DNA of 42,811 nucleotides, taken from NCBI GenBank assembly GCA_029882355.1, contig JAOUKV010000025.1, positions 1-42,811 of the forward strand. The letters run 5' to 3'. The position numbers and the translations under genes are program-made. Shown in pieces: positions 7,703 through 16,732 of this stretch. The number at the start of each line of letters is the position of its first letter. Within the stretch, counting starts at the first letter, position 1. Below the pieces are notes generated by a model, which was given only the letters and a program-made list of their open reading frames with translations, did no database searches and was not told the origin of the DNA. This DNA is from Gammaproteobacteria bacterium (lineage in GTDB: Bacteria > Pseudomonadota > Gammaproteobacteria > SZUA-229).

Positions 7703-8578
7703 TTATTTCGCTTTTTCGATCATTTCGTGAATGATTGGGGTCAGGATTAATTCCATCGCCAGTCCCATTTTTGCACCGGGAACAACCAGTGTGTTGCGGC
7801 GAGACATGAATGAGTTTGGAATCATGCTCAGCAGGTAAGGGAAGTCGGTGTCGAACTTACTAACATCGCGGAAACGAATAACGATGAAACTTTCGTCTGG
7901 TGTTGGAATATCACGAGCGATGAATGGGTTTGAAGTATCAACTGTAGCAACACGCTGGAAGTTAATGTCCGTACGCGAGAACTGAGGTGTGATGTAGTTG
8001 ATGTAGTCAGGCATGCGACGCATGATGGTGTCTACAATCACTTCTTCTGAATAACCGCGCTCGGCATTGTCACGGTGAATTTTCTGAATCCACTCAAGAT
8101 TCACACTGGGCACAACACCAACCAGCAAGTCTACGTGTTGAGCAACGTTCGCTTCCTCAGAAACCACGCCGCCATGTAGACCTTCATAGAACATCAGGTC
8201 AGTGTTAGTTGGAATGTCTTCCCATGGAGTGAACTGACCAGGAGTCAAGCCTTCATAAGGTACAGCTTCTTCATCACTGTGCAGGTAAAGACGTCGTTGG
8301 CCTGTGCCATTTTCACCGTAGCTTTTGAATAGACCTTCGAGTTTGTCGAAGACATTAGCGTCTGGACCAAAGTGACTGAAGTTGTTATTACCTTCGCCTT
8401 CGGCTTTTGTCATGGCTTCTTTCATTGCAGCACGGTCATAGCGATGGAAGCTATCACCTTCGATCACTACAGGAGTGATTGCTTCGCGGGTGAAGATTTG
8501 TTCAAAAGCGTGTTTTACGGTTGATGTGCCAGCGCCTGATGAACCAGTAACGGCAACGATTGGGTGTTTTTGAGACAT
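7703..8578 (-). CDS. prk: Phosphoribulokinase
   Basis: The product is a 291-residue bacterial (class I) phosphoribulokinase, which makes ribulose 1,5-bisphosphate from ribulose 5-phosphate and ATP and is specific to the Calvin cycle. The P-loop is GSSGAGTS (12-19); EGDSFHRYDR and the MFYEGLHGG segment match the substrate-binding and catalytic regions of the family. The protein contains no cysteine, so the thioredoxin control of plant enzymes is impossible. GGAG lies 6 bases before the ATG, and a strong terminator follows. It lies 139 bases downstream of a BicA-like transporter on the same strand. Its presence implies an autotroph; RuBisCO genes are not in this window. Confidence 0.96.
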   Translation of the reverse strand: MSQKHPIVAVTGSSGAGTSTVKHAFEQIFTREAITPVVIEGDSFHRYDRAAMKEAMTKAEGEGNNNFSHFGPDANVFDKLEGLFKSYGENGTGQRRLYLHSDEEAVPYEGLTPGQFTPWEDIPTNTDLMFYEGLHGGVVSEEANVAQHVDLLVGVVPSVNLEWIQKIHRDNAERGYSEEVIVDTIMRRMPDYINYITPQFSRTDINFQRVATVDTSNPFIARDIPTPDESFIVIRFRDVSKFDTDFPYLLSMIPNSFMSRRNTLVVPGAKMGLAMELILTPIIHEMIEKAK

Positions 8579-8717
8579 GGTCTGCTCCTGTTATATCTTT
8601 AAGAATCTAGTATTTGGCGGAAACGGGAAATTTGTATTGCTGATGAGTCTGCCCGTAAAAAGGACGATATTGTACCTGTTTTTGTTCTTTTCAGCGAGAG
8701 TCGTGGATGATCTTGAT

Positions 8718-10424
8718 TTAGTTAACCTGTTTGATGAGCTGTGCAGCATTCTGTAGCGCGTCGAGACGGTTTCTATACATCTGTGCAGAATCGAGATGGC
8801 GTAGTATATTTTGCTTCTTCAGGATGTCATATACATTTTGACGTGCACCGACCAGGAATACCTGGCGTCCTGCAGCCTTAGTATCAATAATGATATCTTC
8901 GATGGCTTTGGCTGAGGTGAAGTCAATAATGGGCACGTCGCTTAGATCGAGCAGCATAAGGTCATAATCTTTAATGCTGGCGTGATGCCTTGCCATGCCC
9001 TTGGCGGCGCTGAAGCTCATGGGTCCGCTGATATGGAACAGTAAGATACGGCCTTCAGCAGCGGCAAAGATTTCCTTCTCTTCATTATTGAGTGGCAGTT
9101 CTTCACCATTGCTCTTTGTAGCGGTAATGCTGTCCAGTTGTAAATCAGACATGCGCTGCATAAACAGGAAGCTGGCCATGACCATGCCAATACCAACTGC
9201 CAGTAACAGGTCGATGGCGACGGTGGTGCATAAAACGACCAGCATAATAACGACACCGGGTTTGGGTGCGCGCGGCATAAGTTTGAGGTAGTCCCAGTCG
9301 ATAATATCGGTGCCGACTTTGATGAGAATGCCAGCCAGGACGGCATTAGGGATATTGCTGGCAAGCGAGCCCGCACCCAGAACGATGGCGAGCAAAATCA
9401 CGGCGTGTAACGCACCAGAAATGGGCGTGCGACCACCGGCTTTAACATTGACCACGGTGCGCATGGTTGCGCCTGCGCCGGGCAGGCCGCCGAAGAAACC
9501 AGCCACCGTGTTGCCGATGCCCTGACCAATCAATTCGCGATCCGATTTATGCTGGGTGCGAGTGATGTTATCGGCGACCAGCGAGGTTAGTAGAGAGTCG
9601 ATGGTACCAAGACCTGCCAGCGTCAGGCCGGAAAGGATCATCATGCCGATGAGTTCAGGGTCGTAAGTAGGTAGCATTAATTCGGGGAAGCCTGTGGGGA
9701 TATCGCCGATAATGGGTGTGTTGCTGCCAGAAAAAAAGAGCAAATAGCTGCCAGTGCCGACGACCAGCGAAAGCAGTGGTGAAGGCACAAGTTGGTTGAG
9801 GCGGGGGATGAAGCTGGGTACACCATAAACAACAGCCAGGGCGATAATACCGAGTATAGCGGAGTTTGTGTCAATGCTACCCAGAAAGTCCGGCAAGGCG
9901 GTTACTGCTGCAATTGGTTGGGAGACGGCTTCATGTCCGAGCAGGGGGCCGAGCTGGAGCAAAATAATAATGATGCCAATGCCGCTCATAAAACCCGAGA
10001 CTACAGGGTGCGGTACCAGTTCGATGTATTTGCCGATACGCAGGATACCAAACAGAATCTGGAATAATCCACCCAGAACAACCACGGTAAAAGCGAGCGC
10101 TGCACCGTGACCGGGATTATCAGGAAACATGCCAGTGTACTGCATAAATATGGCCGCCATCACCACTGTCATCGGGCCGGTGGGGCCGGAGACCTGTGAC
10201 GGCGTGCCACCAAATAATGCGGCGAAAAAACCAACAAAAATCGCGCCATACATGCCAGCGATAGGACCTACGCCGGAGGCAACGCCCATCGCCATCGCCA
10301 GTGGAAGTGCAACAACAGCAGCGGTTAAGCCGCCATAAATGTCGCCACGGAGATTGTTGAAGTGAAGCCCGTTGATGTGCTGCATAGTTAGATGTTTATT
10401 GTGGGAATTTGATTCGTTAGACAT
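8718..10424 (-). CDS. SulP-family transporter, probably BicA-like bicarbonate importer
   Basis: The product is about 568 residues with around 12 hydrophobic segments (about 30-415) and a C-terminal STAS domain (about 450-555). The N-terminal region NLRGDIYGGLTAAVVALPLAMAMGV and the run up to SGPTGPMTVVMAAI closely resemble cyanobacterial BicA, a sodium-dependent bicarbonate transporter, and similar SulP proteins serve inorganic carbon uptake in sulfur-oxidising autotrophs. The position directly upstream of prk supports bicarbonate as substrate, although sulfate or another anion is possible. The start is either ATG 10424 or GTG 10430. It diverges from a second SulP gene; the two share about 135 bases for promoters. 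Confidence 0.85.
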   Translation of the reverse strand: MSNESNSHNKHLTMQHINGLHFNNLRGDIYGGLTAAVVALPLAMAMGVASGVGPIAGMYGAIFVGFFAALFGGTPSQVSGPTGPMTVVMAAIFMQYTGMFPDNPGHGAALAFTVVVLGGLFQILFGILRIGKYIELVPHPVVSGFMSGIGIIIILLQLGPLLGHEAVSQPIAAVTALPDFLGSIDTNSAILGIIALAVVYGVPSFIPRLNQLVPSPLLSLVVGTGSYLLFFSGSNTPIIGDIPTGFPELMLPTYDPELIGMMILSGLTLAGLGTIDSLLTSLVADNITRTQHKSDRELIGQGIGNTVAGFFGGLPGAGATMRTVVNVKAGGRTPISGALHAVILLAIVLGAGSLASNIPNAVLAGILIKVGTDIIDWDYLKLMPRAPKPGVVIMLVVLCTTVAIDLLLAVGIGMVMASFLFMQRMSDLQLDSITATKSNGEELPLNNEEKEIFAAAEGRILLFHISGPMSFSAAKGMARHHASIKDYDLMLLDLSDVPIIDFTSAKAIEDIIIDTKAAGRQVFLVGARQNVYDILKKQNILRHLDSAQMYRNRLDALQNAAQLIKQVN

Positions 10425-10559
10425 TATCACAGAGCGTTTTTGATATCACTACTTGGGACGTTGTATGGTCCAAATTGTGCATATGAGACAGTTCGTGATA
10501 ATGTCAAACGACGATTTTATCGCCTAATTTATTCGTTAATAGCTGGATGCAGGTTAAAA

Positions 10560-12410
10560 ATGACTGATTTAAAAGCATTGTTGTCGAACCCCCTTCGTTT
10601 GTTGCCTTTCATGGCATGGATTGGAAATTGTACAAACCCCAAAGTTTTGCAGGCCGATATTATCGCCGGTATTACCGTGGCGCTGGTGCTGGTGCCTCAG
10701 TCGATGGCGTACGCGCAGTTGGCGGGGCTCCCTCCCTACTACGGTTTATACGCCGCATTTTTACCCGGCATTGTTGCCGCCCTGTTTGGTTCTTCGCGCC
10801 AGTTAGCAACGGGGCCGGTGGCGGTGGTTTCCTTGATGACGGCGGCGGCACTGGAGCCATTGGCTTTGTCGCCGGATTTATATATGGCCTACGCTATATC
10901 AATGGCCTTGATGGTTGGTATGTTCCAGTTAGCGCTGGGTGTTTTGCGAATGGGTATGTTGGTGGATTTTTTATCCCATCCAGTGGTCATCGGTTTTACC
11001 AATGCAGCGGCGATTATTATAGGTACATCACAGCTGAGCAAAATATTTGGTGTGGTGGATTTTGAAAAGGGTGAATTTCAGTATGAAACTATCTGGAATG
11101 TGATTGCAGCGGCAATGACCGACACGCACATGCTGACCTTGATGATGGCGACGCTCGCTATCGGTATCATGGTGATTCTGAAACATTTGCTGCCGAAGTC
11201 GCCTAATATATTAATCGCGGTGGTAGTGACGACACTGCTGTCATGGAATATGGGGTTTGCAGATAAGGGTGGCCTTGTTGTTGGTTACGTGCCGCCGGGC
11301 ATTACCATGCCGCAATTACCTACAGGTGTTGATTGGGACACGCTGGTCCAGTTAGCAACGACAGCAATAATTATTAGCATCATTGGCTTTATGGAGGCGA
11401 TATCCATCGCTAAGGCCATGGCGACGCAAACTCGGCAACGGCTTGATCCTAATCAGGAGTTAATCGGACAGGGTCTGGGTAATCTAGTCTCTGGAATGTT
11501 TCAGGGTTATACCGTTTCTGGTTCATTTTCACGATCGGCGGTCAATATTAGTGCAGGCGCGATGACGGGTTTTTCGTCGGTTGTCACGGGTGCGGTAGTT
11601 GGTATCACATTGCTGTTTTTAACACCGTTACTTTTCCATCTTCCGCAAGCTACTTTGGCGGCAGTGATCATAAAAGCGGTGATCAATCTGGTGAAAATTA
11701 GCCCAATCATCGATGCCTGGAAGGCGCAGCCACATGACGGGATTGTAGCGGTGGTGACATTCCTGCTTACGCTGGTCGTCGCGCCACATCTGGAAACCGG
11801 TATCGTTGTCGGTGTCATTCTCTCCTTAGGCTTGTTTCTTTATCGCACCATGCGTCCGCGTATTTCAATTTTGTCGCGTGATCTTGATGGCTCATTGCGA
11901 GATTCAGAGCGGAATAAGCTCGATACCTGTGACTATATTTCGGTGATTCGTTTTGATGGCCCCCTATACTTTGCCAATACTGGTTATTTTGTCGATACCA
12001 TTCTAAGTAAAGTAGCAAAGAAGCCAGATCTTAAATTTGTGGTGATTGATGCAGAAGGCATTAACGAGATTGATGCGACTGGTAAGGAAATGTTGCACGA
12101 GCTGGTTACTCGCCTGGACTCGCTGGGAATTAAGATGCTGATAGCGCGTGCCAAGTTGCAGATTATGGAGGTGTTTGAGCGAACGGGGTTTGTTGAACAT
12201 TTGGGCAAGTCACATTTTTTCCGCATACGTACCCACGCGATAAATTATGCCTGGAGTCAATTAGAGGAAGGGCATGCAGAAACCTGTCCTCTGGCTGAGG
12301 CAAAGCTATTGAGCGATGAGGAGTTCGAGGAAATAGCCGATGCCGAAGAAGAAATTCAGGCAACAATCAGGCTGGCTGTAGATAATACGGGAGATGAGCC
12401 GAAAGAATAA
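10560..12410 (+). CDS. SulP-family anion transporter with STAS domain
   Basis: The product is a 616-residue SulP protein of the classic sulfate-permease type, distinct from its divergent neighbour. The N-terminal signature is QADIIAGITVALVLVPQSMAYAQLAGLPPYYGLYAAFLPGI (about 31-71), the GQGLGN/SGSFSRSAVN region is near 341-365, and the STAS domain lies about 470-585 with the VVIDAEGINEIDATG segment. An acidic tail follows. The ATG at 10560 is chosen because the conserved part begins just after it and AGGT precedes it; 40 further codons are open upstream. Sulfate (export or uptake) or bicarbonate are both plausible substrates in a sulfur oxidiser. Confidence 0.85.
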   Translation: MTDLKALLSNPLRLLPFMAWIGNCTNPKVLQADIIAGITVALVLVPQSMAYAQLAGLPPYYGLYAAFLPGIVAALFGSSRQLATGPVAVVSLMTAAALEPLALSPDLYMAYAISMALMVGMFQLALGVLRMGMLVDFLSHPVVIGFTNAAAIIIGTSQLSKIFGVVDFEKGEFQYETIWNVIAAAMTDTHMLTLMMATLAIGIMVILKHLLPKSPNILIAVVVTTLLSWNMGFADKGGLVVGYVPPGITMPQLPTGVDWDTLVQLATTAIIISIIGFMEAISIAKAMATQTRQRLDPNQELIGQGLGNLVSGMFQGYTVSGSFSRSAVNISAGAMTGFSSVVTGAVVGITLLFLTPLLFHLPQATLAAVIIKAVINLVKISPIIDAWKAQPHDGIVAVVTFLLTLVVAPHLETGIVVGVILSLGLFLYRTMRPRISILSRDLDGSLRDSERNKLDTCDYISVIRFDGPLYFANTGYFVDTILSKVAKKPDLKFVVIDAEGINEIDATGKEMLHELVTRLDSLGIKMLIARAKLQIMEVFERTGFVEHLGKSHFFRIRTHAINYAWSQLEEGHAETCPLAEAKLLSDEEFEEIADAEEEIQATIRLAVDNTGDEPKE

Positions 12411-12412
12411 GA

Positions 12413-13111
12413 CTAGTCTTTTCTTTCGTAAACCATATCCCAGACACCGTGACCCAGTTTCAGGCCGCGGCGTTCAAATTTAGTTTCAGGGCGCAAGTCT
12501 TTGGGTGAGACGAAGTGTTCTTCTCCTGCGACATTAAAGAAATGAGCTTGCTGCTGCATGTTATTGAGCATGTGCTCGGCATAGTTCTCCCAGTCGGTCG
12601 CCATGTGAAAATGCCCGCCGATGCACAAATGTTTTCTAATGCTTTCGACGAAATCATCTTGCAGGATACGTCGTTTGTTGTGACGTTTTTTATGCCAGGG
12701 ATCGGGGAAAAACAGCTGTACACGATCAAGCGTGTTTTCTGGGATTTGTTTGTCGAGCACTTCGATGGCGTCGTGGCGTATAACGCGTAAATTGCTGATG
12801 CCTGCCTTCTGCGCACCTGCAATTAAAAGACCGACACCGGGGGTGTGAACTTCAATGCCGAGAAAATTGCGTTCGGGATTATCAATCGCCTGTTTCAGCA
12901 GGGACTCACCATTACCAAAACCGATTTCAAGCGTGATAGGAGCATCATTGCCGAAAATAGCATCAAAGTCCAACAATTTCTCGCTGAAATCAATGCCGTA
13001 GTCTTTCCAGTAATTATCTAGCGCGTTTTGCTGGGAGGGTGTGAGCCTGCCCGTGCGCAGCACAAAGCTGCGAATCGGGCGGTGGTATTTTTCTCGAAGT
13101 TCTTGCGTCAC
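12413..13111 (-). CDS. trmB: tRNA (guanine46-N7)-methyltransferase
   Basis: The 232-residue product has the AdoMet-binding motif EIGFGNGESLL (about 62-72) and the family signature FFPDPWHKKRHNKRR near 134-148, both diagnostic of TrmB. It makes 7-methylguanosine at position 46 of the variable loop of many tRNAs. The start is GTG at 13111, five bases after the thiG stop, so the gene ends a thiS-thiG-trmB operon as in many gammaproteobacteria. It converges with the SulP gene, leaving only two bases between the stops. Confidence 0.94.
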   Translation of the reverse strand: MTQELREKYHRPIRSFVLRTGRLTPSQQNALDNYWKDYGIDFSEKLLDFDAIFGNDAPITLEIGFGNGESLLKQAIDNPERNFLGIEVHTPGVGLLIAGAQKAGISNLRVIRHDAIEVLDKQIPENTLDRVQLFFPDPWHKKRHNKRRILQDDFVESIRKHLCIGGHFHMATDWENYAEHMLNNMQQQAHFFNVAGEEHFVSPKDLRPETKFERRGLKLGHGVWDMVYERKD

Positions 13112-13116
13112 AACTT

Positions 13117-13923
13117 TTAGAAGAATAAACCTTCGATCGGTGAAGAGGCTGAAGCAAAACGTTTGCGTGGCATACGGCCCGCCAAAAAGGCTTCGCGACC
13201 ACCTTCGATGGCTTTTTTCATGGCTGATGCCATCAATGGTGGATTTTGTGCTGCGGCAATCGCCGTGTTCATCAAAATACCGTCACAGCCCAGTTCCATG
13301 GCGATGGCAGCATCGGAAGCGGTGCCCACGCCGGCATCGACGATGATGGGTACATTGGCGTTTTCAACGATGGTCAGAATGTTGTATGGGTTGCGAATAC
13401 CCAGGCCTGATCCAATGGGTGCTGCCAGTGGCATAACCGCAGCACAGCCGATATCTTCTAATCGTTTAGCGATTAATGGATCGTCACTGGTGTAGACCAT
13501 CACGTCGAATCCATCCTTGACTAGTATTTCGGCGGCTTCTAGCGTGGCGGTGATATCGGGGAATAATGTTTTTTCATCACCCAGTACTTCGAGTTTTACC
13601 AGGCTGTGGCCGTCGAGCAGTTCGCGTGCCAGGCGGCAGGTACGAACGGCGTCTTCAGTGGTGTAACAACCAGCGGTATTGGGCAATAAGGTGTATTGGT
13701 CAGGGGGCAGGATGTCCAGTAAATTGGGCTCATCTGGATTCTGGCCAATATTGGTGCGACGAACTGCAATGGTAATGATTTCAGCGCCGCTGGTCTCAAT
13801 GGCCTGTCTAGTTTCTTCGTTGTCTTTGTATTTGCCGGTACCAACCAAAAGTCGTGACTGATAGGTTTTACCCGCAATGATCAGAGGGTTGTCGTTTATT
13901 GAGGCTGCTGTTTCTGTTGTCAT
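13117..13923 (-). CDS. thiG: Thiazole synthase
   Basis: The 268-residue product forms the thiazole ring of thiamine from deoxyxylulose phosphate, dehydroglycine and ThiS thiocarboxylate. The TIM-barrel protein has [10 protein letters not shown] near 25-34 and the phosphate-binding [18 protein letters not shown] and [11 protein letters not shown] segments typical of ThiG. It follows thiS by 54 bases and precedes trmB. The glycine oxidase gene thiO, which supplies dehydroglycine in the aerobic pathway, is 1.6 kb away on the other strand, so the thiazole branch is complete in this region apart from the sulfur-transfer and ThiF functions. Confidence 0.96.
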   Translation of the reverse strand: MTTETAASINDNPLIIAGKTYQSRLLVGTGKYKDNEETRQAIETSGAEIITIAVRRTNIGQNPDEPNLLDILPPDQYTLLPNTAGCYTTEDAVRTCRLARELLDGHSLVKLEVLGDEKTLFPDITATLEAAEILVKDGFDVMVYTSDDPLIAKRLEDIGCAAVMPLAAPIGSGLGIRNPYNILTIVENANVPIIVDAGVGTASDAAIAMELGCDGILMNTAIAAAQNPPLMASAMKKAIEGGREAFLAGRMPRKRFASASSPIEGLFF

Positions 13924-13977
13924 AGTGAGTTGTCTTTATAGTGGTGCTTTGTGGGGTCAGTTTGAGTTAGGAGAGAC

Positions 13978-14178
13978 TTATCCGCCGCCGATCGCCTGCA
14001 CGATCTCGACTTTGTCATCCTGTTTGAGTGTGTAGCTGGCATGTTCACTACGAGGCACAATTTCCTGATTGACCTCGATAGCCAGACGTTTATTCTCAAG
14101 TCCAAGTATTGAAATGAGTTGCTGGAGACTCAGTTTGTCTTCCAGTGTGCGTTGTTCGCCATTAATTGAGATGTTCAT
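13978..14178 (-). CDS. thiS: Sulfur carrier protein ThiS
   Basis: The product is a 66-residue ubiquitin-like carrier ending in AIGGG, giving the C-terminal Gly-Gly that is thiocarboxylated to deliver sulfur to ThiG. The start is ATG 14178 (MNISINGEQ), which matches the usual N-terminus; a GTG six codons upstream is open but unlikely. It is the first gene of thiS-thiG-trmB. No thiamine riboswitch was recognisable in the roughly 190 bases upstream. Confidence 0.95.
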   Translation of the reverse strand: MNISINGEQRTLEDKLSLQQLISILGLENKRLAIEVNQEIVPRSEHASYTLKQDDKVEIVQAIGGG

Positions 14179-14375
14179 GGGGAATGAATTGTACACGATT
14201 ATGCTATGTTGAAAGAGCTGCTCTGAGCATTCAGATTGACTATGGATGATTTATCAGGCGTTAAGGTAGAATAGGCGCGATATTGTGCTATACATTGATT
14301 TAATTAGGGTATTTTGTAAAACGATGTCAATTTTGAGACAATTAACGATCAACTGATTTTTGGTAAGTGGTAAAT

Positions 14376-15413
14376 ATGGAAAGACAAAGAATTTTAGCGG
14401 TAATAATGGCCTTATTAATATTTTCGCCAGGCTTGGTTTTGGCGAATGATAATCCTTTTGCAAAGGCGGTGATTATAGCCATAGGTAGCGATAAGGAATG
14501 GCTGATTAAAGATAAAACAGCGACTCGTTCGGGTGCTAATGCTGGTGATTTTTATCACTTATTTTATGATAGAAAGCAAGTACGCTTACGTATTACCGAT
14601 AGTGCAGAAGATAGCATAGCCTCTGCTATGCAGTATCAGAATTTTTCTATCGAAGATATTCAGGTAGACGGAAAGCGTTTGCCACTTTTTCAATGGTGTT
14701 TGAGTAATCAGCAAAAACATTCACGTTTTTTACAACAAGGTTTGAAGGTGAAGCAGGATGTGTGCAGCAATCAGGGTGAAAAGGGCACGTTCACATTACG
14801 TTTAAATGCGGCAACTCTCAACGCATTGAAAAATGGCAGTACGTTAAGCTTTAAGATAAAACCTTTTCGTTCATCTATTTATGTGAATTTTGATATTTCT
14901 GATTTCTCAGATATGGCTGAAAAATTAAACACAAAAGTAAAGTCGGTTAAAAAAACTCAAGCACCTGGGTCAGCTGTTGATTCCGACAAAGTGATTTCGG
15001 TAGAGATATGTAAAGCAAATCCACCAAAAGGTTATGCCAAAATTAAACCTGTTGAATATGTTTGTACTGATGCAGCTGCTAAAACAAAGGCTGAAGCAAG
15101 TGTTAAAGCCATTGTTGCAAAAGAACGTAAGCTTCAAGCTAAATTAGCCGCTGAAAAAGAACTCAGGCGTAAGCAGGACGACGCTAAAGCACTGGCTGAT
15201 AAAAAAGCGGCGGAAGAGAAGCTTGCCGCAGAGCAGGCGGCATTAGCTGAAGTAGAAGCGTCAAAACAAGTTGTTAATGCAGAAATCACCAACAAAATGC
15301 TAGCTGTCTGTATGAAAAAATGGGAGTCAGGTGAGCATCGTTGCTATTGTGAAAAGTTCATCAAACATGCGCCTGTAGGTATAGAGTCTGATCCTTCTTG
15401 TGCTGCACAGTAA
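14376..15413 (+). CDS. Exported coiled-coil protein with C-terminal cysteine motif, unknown function
   Basis: The product is about 345 residues. A signal peptide (1-25, ending VLA) is followed by a roughly 160-residue domain that I do not recognise, with a Cys pair in QWC-x20-VC. A second pair (EIC, YVC) lies near 208-228. An Ala/Lys/Glu-rich coiled coil (about 235-298) resembles TolA-like stalks. The end has the cysteine motif C-x10-C-Y-C in VCMKKWESGEHRCYCEKF. The start is ATG 14376; a GTG three codons earlier is possible. It is probably periplasmic, with disulfides or a bound metal. It diverges from thiS and is followed by thiO after 94 bases. Confidence 0.7.
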   Translation: MERQRILAVIMALLIFSPGLVLANDNPFAKAVIIAIGSDKEWLIKDKTATRSGANAGDFYHLFYDRKQVRLRITDSAEDSIASAMQYQNFSIEDIQVDGKRLPLFQWCLSNQQKHSRFLQQGLKVKQDVCSNQGEKGTFTLRLNAATLNALKNGSTLSFKIKPFRSSIYVNFDISDFSDMAEKLNTKVKSVKKTQAPGSAVDSDKVISVEICKANPPKGYAKIKPVEYVCTDAAAKTKAEASVKAIVAKERKLQAKLAAEKELRRKQDDAKALADKKAAEEKLAAEQAALAEVEASKQVVNAEITNKMLAVCMKKWESGEHRCYCEKFIKHAPVGIESDPSCAAQ

Positions 15414-15507
15414 TTAAAAATTTAGCGCTTGCCTTTACTGTTTCATTAACAGTATTTGGCATTAGTAGCGCGTAAAAGCGTCTTAATCTTTCTTATTTAA
15501 ATTCCTT

Positions 15508-16596
15508 ATGTCTGAATGTATTGTTATTGGTGGTGGCGTTATCGGCATGATGACGGCGCGTGCGCTACATCTTTCGGGAATGAAAGTGTTGTTACTGGAG
15601 CGCGGTTCACTGGGAGGCGAATCATCGTGGGCGGGTGGCGGTATTATTTCACCTTTGTATCCCTGGCGCTATCTGGAATCGGTTAATCGTTTGGCACAAC
15701 ATAGTAAAACTTTGTATCCTGATCTGGTCGCGCAATTAAATGATGAGAGCAATCTTGATTGTGAGTTAATACAAAGTGGTTTGCTGTTTGTTGGAGATAG
15801 TGAAAAAGAGCAGGCATTAAGCTGGGCCGAGCAGTGGTCTGAAAATATCCAGCCTGTTGATGGTAGAAAATCGATCTTATCTATTGAGCCTGTTTTGAAT
15901 GATGGGGTAGATCGAGCTTTGTGGATGCCGGATGTGATGCAGGTGAGAAATCCTAAAATCATTAAAGCGCTAAAGGCAAGTTTTGATCGTTTGGGTATTG
16001 CCTATCGTGAGCATGTATCTGTTCAGGATATTGTGGTGCAATCAGGCCGAGTTACAGGTGTGCGAGTTGCCGATGAGGTGATCGGCGCAGACCGTGTGAT
16101 AGTTGCCGGTGGCGCATGGAGCGCAGGCTTGATCGATGCGGTGCAGCACGTGGACGTTGAGCCTGTTAAAGGCCAGATGATAATGTTCAAGGGTGAGCCA
16201 GATTTGATAAAACGAATCGTGCTCTCAGAAGGGCATTATATTATTCCGCGACGAGATGGGCGTGTACTGGCTGGCAGCACACTGGAAAAAACTGGTTTTG
16301 ATAAAACCACATCAGAAGAGGCATTGCAGGCATTGCGTGAAACGGCAAGTGAATTAGTGCCAGCTCTCGGTTTACTACCAATTGAGCGGCAGTGGGCAGG
16401 CTTAAGGCCGGGAACTGAAAATGGTGTGCCGTATGTATGCGCTATCGATGAGGTTGAAGGCCTGTATTTGCACACCGGTCATTATCGCAATGGTATAGTG
16501 CTGGGGCCTGCTTCGGTGCAATTAATGGTAGAGCTGGTTCTGAATAAGGAAACATTTTGTGACGCTTCACCTTATAAGGTAGCTGCGACACATTAG
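15508..16596 (+). CDS. thiO: Glycine oxidase
   Basis: The 362-residue product is an FAD enzyme of the DAO family. The N-terminal Rossmann motif GGGVIGMMTARALHLSGMKVLLLERG (8-33) and the GGESSWAGGGIISPLYPW stretch are typical of ThiO, and WAGLRPGTENGVPYVC and HTGHYRNGIVLGP near the end match the substrate and FAD contacts. ThiO makes iminoglycine for thiazole synthesis by ThiG. The nearby thiS-thiG supports this over D-amino-acid dehydrogenase or another DAO protein. A weak hairpin lies in the gap before the gene. Confidence 0.92.
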   Translation: MSECIVIGGGVIGMMTARALHLSGMKVLLLERGSLGGESSWAGGGIISPLYPWRYLESVNRLAQHSKTLYPDLVAQLNDESNLDCELIQSGLLFVGDSEKEQALSWAEQWSENIQPVDGRKSILSIEPVLNDGVDRALWMPDVMQVRNPKIIKALKASFDRLGIAYREHVSVQDIVVQSGRVTGVRVADEVIGADRVIVAGGAWSAGLIDAVQHVDVEPVKGQMIMFKGEPDLIKRIVLSEGHYIIPRRDGRVLAGSTLEKTGFDKTTSEEALQALRETASELVPALGLLPIERQWAGLRPGTENGVPYVCAIDEVEGLYLHTGHYRNGIVLGPASVQLMVELVLNKETFCDASPYKVAATH

Positions 16597-16639
16597 GTCA
16601 TTTTGATATACTGCCAGTCGTTGGTAACATACGACGAAT

Positions 16640-16716
16640 GCCGGAATAGCTCCAACTGGTAGAGCAAGTCACTCGTAACGACGAGGTTGGGAGTTCGAGC
16701 CTCCCTTCCGGCACCA
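16640..16716 (+). tRNA. tRNA-Thr (anticodon CGU), structurally irregular
   Basis: The acceptor stem (GCCGGAA with TTCCGGC), the T stem (GGGAG with CTCCC), the T loop TTCGAGC and an encoded CCA are all perfect. The anticodon CGT (16674-16676) sits in a correct 7-base loop, CTCGTAA. The anticodon stem is poor: AGTCA opposite CGACG gives only three Watson-Crick pairs (28-42, 29-41, 30-40), with A-G at 27-43 and A-C at 31-39. The D-loop has nine bases and begins with C where A14 is expected. CGU isoacceptors are often non-essential because UGU can read ACG. It is probably a real tRNA gene, possibly decaying. Confidence 0.88.
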
Positions 16717-16732
16717 TTCAAATTTCTGATAT

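Noticed and set aside
9792-10338. Open frames on the plus strand inside the BicA-like gene
   Set aside because: They are shadows of a well-supported SulP gene in the opposite strand and show no family motif or ribosome site.
14179-14375. Thiamine riboswitch before thiS
   Set aside because: The conserved CUGAGA and ACCUG-type elements are not present on the reverse strand of this gap.
15436-15454. Hairpin TACTGTT-TCATT-AACAGTA before thiO as a terminator
   Set aside because: The stem is AT-rich and only three T follow, so termination is not supported.
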